From Sphingopyxis jiangsuensis (GTDB taxonomy: Bacteria > Pseudomonadota > Alphaproteobacteria > Sphingomonadales > Sphingomonadaceae): 64,000 nt of DNA. The stretch's first letter is position 1. Every line of letters starts with the position of its first letter. Both the position numbers and the translations under genes were made by a program. This document shows, piece after piece, positions 61,471-64,000 of this stretch. The notes beneath the pieces were generated by a model that worked only from the letters and a program-made list of their open reading frames with translations, ran no database searches and had not been told where the DNA came from. Location of the stretch: assembly GCF_016734905.1 (NCBI RefSeq), contig NZ_JAERPO010000002.1, positions 887,524 to 951,523 on the forward strand, read 5' to 3'.

Positions 61471-62790
61471 ATGTCGCCCCATCCTTCGCCGTCCACTGCC
61501 CGCCCGCCGCTTCGCGTTGCGCTCGCGGGTATTGGCGTTGTCGGCGGCGGTGTTGTCCGGCTGCTCGAGGCGAACCGCGATCTGATCGCGCGCCGTGCGG
61601 GCCGCGCGATCGAAATCGTCGCGGTGTCAGCGCGCGACCGGCACAAGGACCGCGGCGTGGACCTCGGCGCCTATCGCTGGGAAGACGACATGGGCGCACT
61701 GGTCGCGGGCGACGACATCGATGTCGTCGTCGAGATGGTCGGCGGCGCCGACGGTCCCGCGCTGACCCTCGCGCGCCAGGCGCTCAGCGCGGGGAAGGCG
61801 CTGGTCACCGCCAACAAGGCGATGATCGCGCACCACGGCCTCGACCTTGCGCGCATTGCCGAGGAGAAGGACACGCCGCTGAAATATGAAGCGGCAGTCG
61901 CCGGTGGGATTCCCGTCATCAAGGCAATTCGCGAGGGCGCATCGGCGAACGAGATCGCGCGCGTCTATGGCATCCTCAACGGCACCTGCAATTATATCCT
62001 GACGCTGATGGAGCGCGAAGGCGCGAGCTTCGCCGCCGCGCTCGCCTCGGCGCAGGCCGAAGGCTATGCCGAGGCCGACCCGAGTTTCGACGTCGACGGC
62101 GTCGACGCGGCGCACAAGCTGGCAATTCTCGCGGCACTCTGTTTCGGCACGCGGCTCGACATCGGCGCAGTGACGGCGAGCGGCATCCGCGACCTTATCG
62201 CTGCCGACATTCGCGAGGCCGAGGCGCTGGGCCACCGCGTCCGTCTGATCGGCATGGCCGAGCGTAGCGGAGAGGCGCTGTACCAGCATGTGCAGCCCTG
62301 CCTCGTCCCCGCCGACCATCCGCTCGCTTATGTTCCGGGCGCGCTCAACGCCGTCGTTGCCGAGGGCAATTTCGTCGGACGCCTGTTCTTTGAGGGCGCG
62401 GGCGCGGGCGCGGGGCCGACCGCGTCGGCGATCGTCGCCGACATCATCGACATCGCCCGCGACGAGTATGGCCCGGCCTTTGCCATGCCGGTCGATTCGC
62501 TCGACGCCGCCCCCGCGGCCGACGCGGGCGCGCGCATCGGCAAATATTATGTGCGGCTCGTCGTCGAAGACCGCGTCGGCGTGCTCGCCGAGATCGCGAC
62601 CGCAATGCGCGATGCCTCGGTGTCGATCGAAAGTTTCATCCAGCGCGGCAATGACGAGGGCGACGATGTCGTTATCGCACTCGTCACCCACGAATGCCCG
62701 GCGCGCGCAATCGGCGCCGCGCTCGATGCGCTTTCGGCATCCGACCATCTGGTCGGAAAGCCGATGCTGATGCCGATTCTCGCACTTTAA
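61471..62790 (+). CDS. hom: Homoserine dehydrogenase
   Basis: NAD(P)-dependent reduction of aspartate semialdehyde to homoserine for Thr and Met synthesis, 439 residues. Motifs are VALAGIGVVGGGVVRLL (NAD site), LVTANKAMIAHHG, YEAAVAGGIPVIKAIRE, NGTCNYILTLM and AEADPSFDVDGVDAAHK (catalytic Lys/Asp region). A C-terminal ACT domain (RLVVEDRVGVLAEIATAM) allows threonine feedback. The stop TAA is part of TTAA at 62787-62790, shared with the convergent gene. Confidence 0.96.
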   Translation: MSPHPSPSTARPPLRVALAGIGVVGGGVVRLLEANRDLIARRAGRAIEIVAVSARDRHKDRGVDLGAYRWEDDMGALVAGDDIDVVVEMVGGADGPALTLARQALSAGKALVTANKAMIAHHGLDLARIAEEKDTPLKYEAAVAGGIPVIKAIREGASANEIARVYGILNGTCNYILTLMEREGASFAAALASAQAEGYAEADPSFDVDGVDAAHKLAILAALCFGTRLDIGAVTASGIRDLIAADIREAEALGHRVRLIGMAERSGEALYQHVQPCLVPADHPLAYVPGALNAVVAEGNFVGRLFFEGAGAGAGPTASAIVADIIDIARDEYGPAFAMPVDSLDAAPAADAGARIGKYYVRLVVEDRVGVLAEIATAMRDASVSIESFIQRGNDEGDDVVIALVTHECPARAIGAALDALSASDHLVGKPMLMPILAL

Positions 62791-63242
62791 TCCTCGGGCT
62801 CGGGCGGCGGCGGCACGCCCGTATCGGGATCGGTCGCGCGCTTCGCCATTTCATAGAGCGGATTATATTCGGGGCCGGGCGGATAGCGTCCGCCCATCGA
62901 CACCCAATTATAGGGCAAGCGGTCGAGGCTCATCGCCTTTGCCTCGGCGCGCGGCAACTTGGGGGGTGCCACGCGATCCTCATTGGCTATCGCCCGCAGT
63001 TCGGGCGACAGGCGGTGGCGGTCGGTGTCGCTGCCGCAGACGGTGATCGACCCGTCGTCGGCGGGGCGGCAGCGGCGGACCGGATCGACGAGTTCCTTCG
63101 CGGTCTCTATCGCGCTGTCGGCGTCGGGCGCGGGCGGTCCCTGAACCTGCGCGGTCGCCGCGGTCATCGCCATGACACAGCCAGCGCCGAAAGCGCCCGC
63201 GAATCGGGCGATGTATCCTCGACAAGCGGTGCGGCGCGCCAT
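62787..63242 (-). CDS. Small secreted hypothetical protein
   Basis: A 151-residue protein. The N-terminus is basic and hydrophobic (IARFAGAFGAGCVMAMTAATAQ), a likely signal peptide; a lipobox-like AGC is present. The mature part contains DPVRRCRPADDGSITVCGSDTDRHRL (two Cys, possible disulfide) and ends with an acidic proline-rich tail PPPPEPED. Similar small proteins occur in sphingomonads without known function. The ATG at 63242 fits the signal peptide; the frame is open upstream. It is divergent from glpX. Confidence 0.75.
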   Translation of the reverse strand: MARRTACRGYIARFAGAFGAGCVMAMTAATAQVQGPPAPDADSAIETAKELVDPVRRCRPADDGSITVCGSDTDRHRLSPELRAIANEDRVAPPKLPRAEAKAMSLDRLPYNWVSMGGRYPPGPEYNPLYEMAKRATDPDTGVPPPPEPED

Positions 63243-63297
63243 ATGGCGCCCACCATGCCGGGAAGGCGATATAAGTAAAGGGCGGAAGGATAAGGGA

Positions 63298-64000
63298 ATG
63301 ATGACGAGCGGCAGCAACCTCGACCGGGTCCTCGTGCTCGAAATGGTGCGCGTGACCGAAGCGGCAGCGATTGCCGCAGCCAAGCTGATCGGGCGCGGCG
63401 ACGAAAAGGCCGCCGACGCCGCCGCGGTCGAGGCGATGCGCAACGCCTTCAACACCCTTTATATGGACGGCACCATCGTGATCGGCGAGGGCGAGCGCGA
63501 CGAGGCGCCGATGCTCTATATCGGCGAAAAGGTCGGCAATGCGCCCGGCAAGGGCCCGAAGATCGACATTGCGGTCGATCCCCTCGAAGGAACGACGATC
63601 ACGGCGAAAGCGGGGCCCAACGCGCTCGCCGTGTTGGCGATCGCCGAGGAAGGCTGCCTCCTCAACGCCCCCGACGTCTATATGGACAAGCTTGCTGTCG
63701 GCCCTGGATATTCGCCCGACGTCATCGGATTCGACAAGAGCGTGCGCGAGAATGTCGAGGCGGTAGCGCGCGAAAAGGGCTGTGCGCCCTCCGACATCAT
63801 CGTCTGCGTCCTCGACCGGCCGCGACACGAAGCCAAGATTGCCGAACTGCGCGCGATCGGCTGCGGCGTCGCGCTGATCCCCGACGGCGACGTCGCCGGC
63901 GTCATCGCAACGACCAACCCCGAAACCAATATCGACATCTATATGGGTTCGGGCGGCGCACCCGAGGGTGTGCTCGCCGCCGCGGCGCTGCGCTGCGTCG
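63298..64000 (+). CDS. glpX: Fructose-1,6-bisphosphatase class II (partial, 3' end outside window)
   Basis: Gluconeogenic enzyme making fructose 6-phosphate. The visible 234 residues include LEMVRVTEAAAIAAAKLIGRGDEKAAD, MDGTIVIGEGERDEAPMLYIGE, the metal-binding DIAVDPLEGTT and IYMGSGGAPEG, all GlpX hallmarks. AAGGA lies 7 nt before the ATG at 63298; a second ATG follows directly. The gene runs off the right edge. Confidence 0.95.
   Translation, partial: MMTSGSNLDRVLVLEMVRVTEAAAIAAAKLIGRGDEKAADAAAVEAMRNAFNTLYMDGTIVIGEGERDEAPMLYIGEKVGNAPGKGPKIDIAVDPLEGTTITAKAGPNALAVLAIAEEGCLLNAPDVYMDKLAVGPGYSPDVIGFDKSVRENVEAVAREKGCAPSDIIVCVLDRPRHEAKIAELRAIGCGVALIPDGDVAGVIATTNPETNIDIYMGSGGAPEGVLAAAALRCV

Overview
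The window is dense, high-GC bacterial chromosome with mostly short intergenic gaps and no phage, IS element or CRISPR array. Gene content and style suggest an alphaproteobacterium of the sphingomonad group (Sphingopyxis-like). Pointers are the divergent xseA/purD pair, the single bifunctional RelA/SpoT homolog, the NasT/NasS nitrate switch, a RibA with a degenerate RibB-like N-terminus, a CxxC-type CnoX/YbbN, and palindromic intergenic repeats of a kind seen in sphingomonads. The organism assignment is inference.

Layout. 1-10083: xseA (cut by the left edge), purD, a membrane helix-hairpin-helix protein, a compositionally foreign amidohydrolase, tadA, rpmB, a phytase-like secreted protein, a glycine-zipper envelope protein, ppx, rlmE and an S41 protease lipoprotein. 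10298-20987: a complete nitrate assimilation island (nasT, nasS, nitrate transporter, outer-membrane barrel, nirB, nirD, nasC, cobA) with overlapping start/stop codons. The gap before the transporter reads as a NasT-controlled leader RNA with hexaloop hairpins, an intrinsic terminator and a possible sigma-54 promoter. 21126-37597: DUF418 membrane protein, tRNA-Gly(GCC), cnoX, LON-domain protein, a sigma region 2-only protein, ubiH, ftsK, lolA, xthA, ribA, a LytS/LytR-type two-component pair, an HxlR regulator, a glycosyltransferase and rsh.

37809-47586 is the most unusual part: four tightly packed minus-strand genes. In transcription order they encode a small multiheme cytochrome, a lipoprotein with two HbpS/GlcG-like domains, an outer-membrane beta-barrel and a 1435-residue protein with ten CxxCH motifs fused to an LVIVD-type propeller. 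This is a plausible trans-outer-membrane electron conduit, or a haem/redox system, that I cannot match to a described one. gdhA lies just upstream, and a CcmI-like TPR protein is divergent from gdhA.

49140-64000: CcmI-like protein, tRNA-Gly(CCC), a TetA-like MFS pump, a CinA-type protein, GST, a BI-1 family protein, ThpR, a low-molecular-weight phosphatase, a Spinster-type MFS, a SodC lipoprotein, a tonB-exbB-exbD-exbD operon, a secreted hypothetical, hom, a small secreted hypothetical and glpX (cut by the right edge). Several convergent pairs overlap at their 3' ends.
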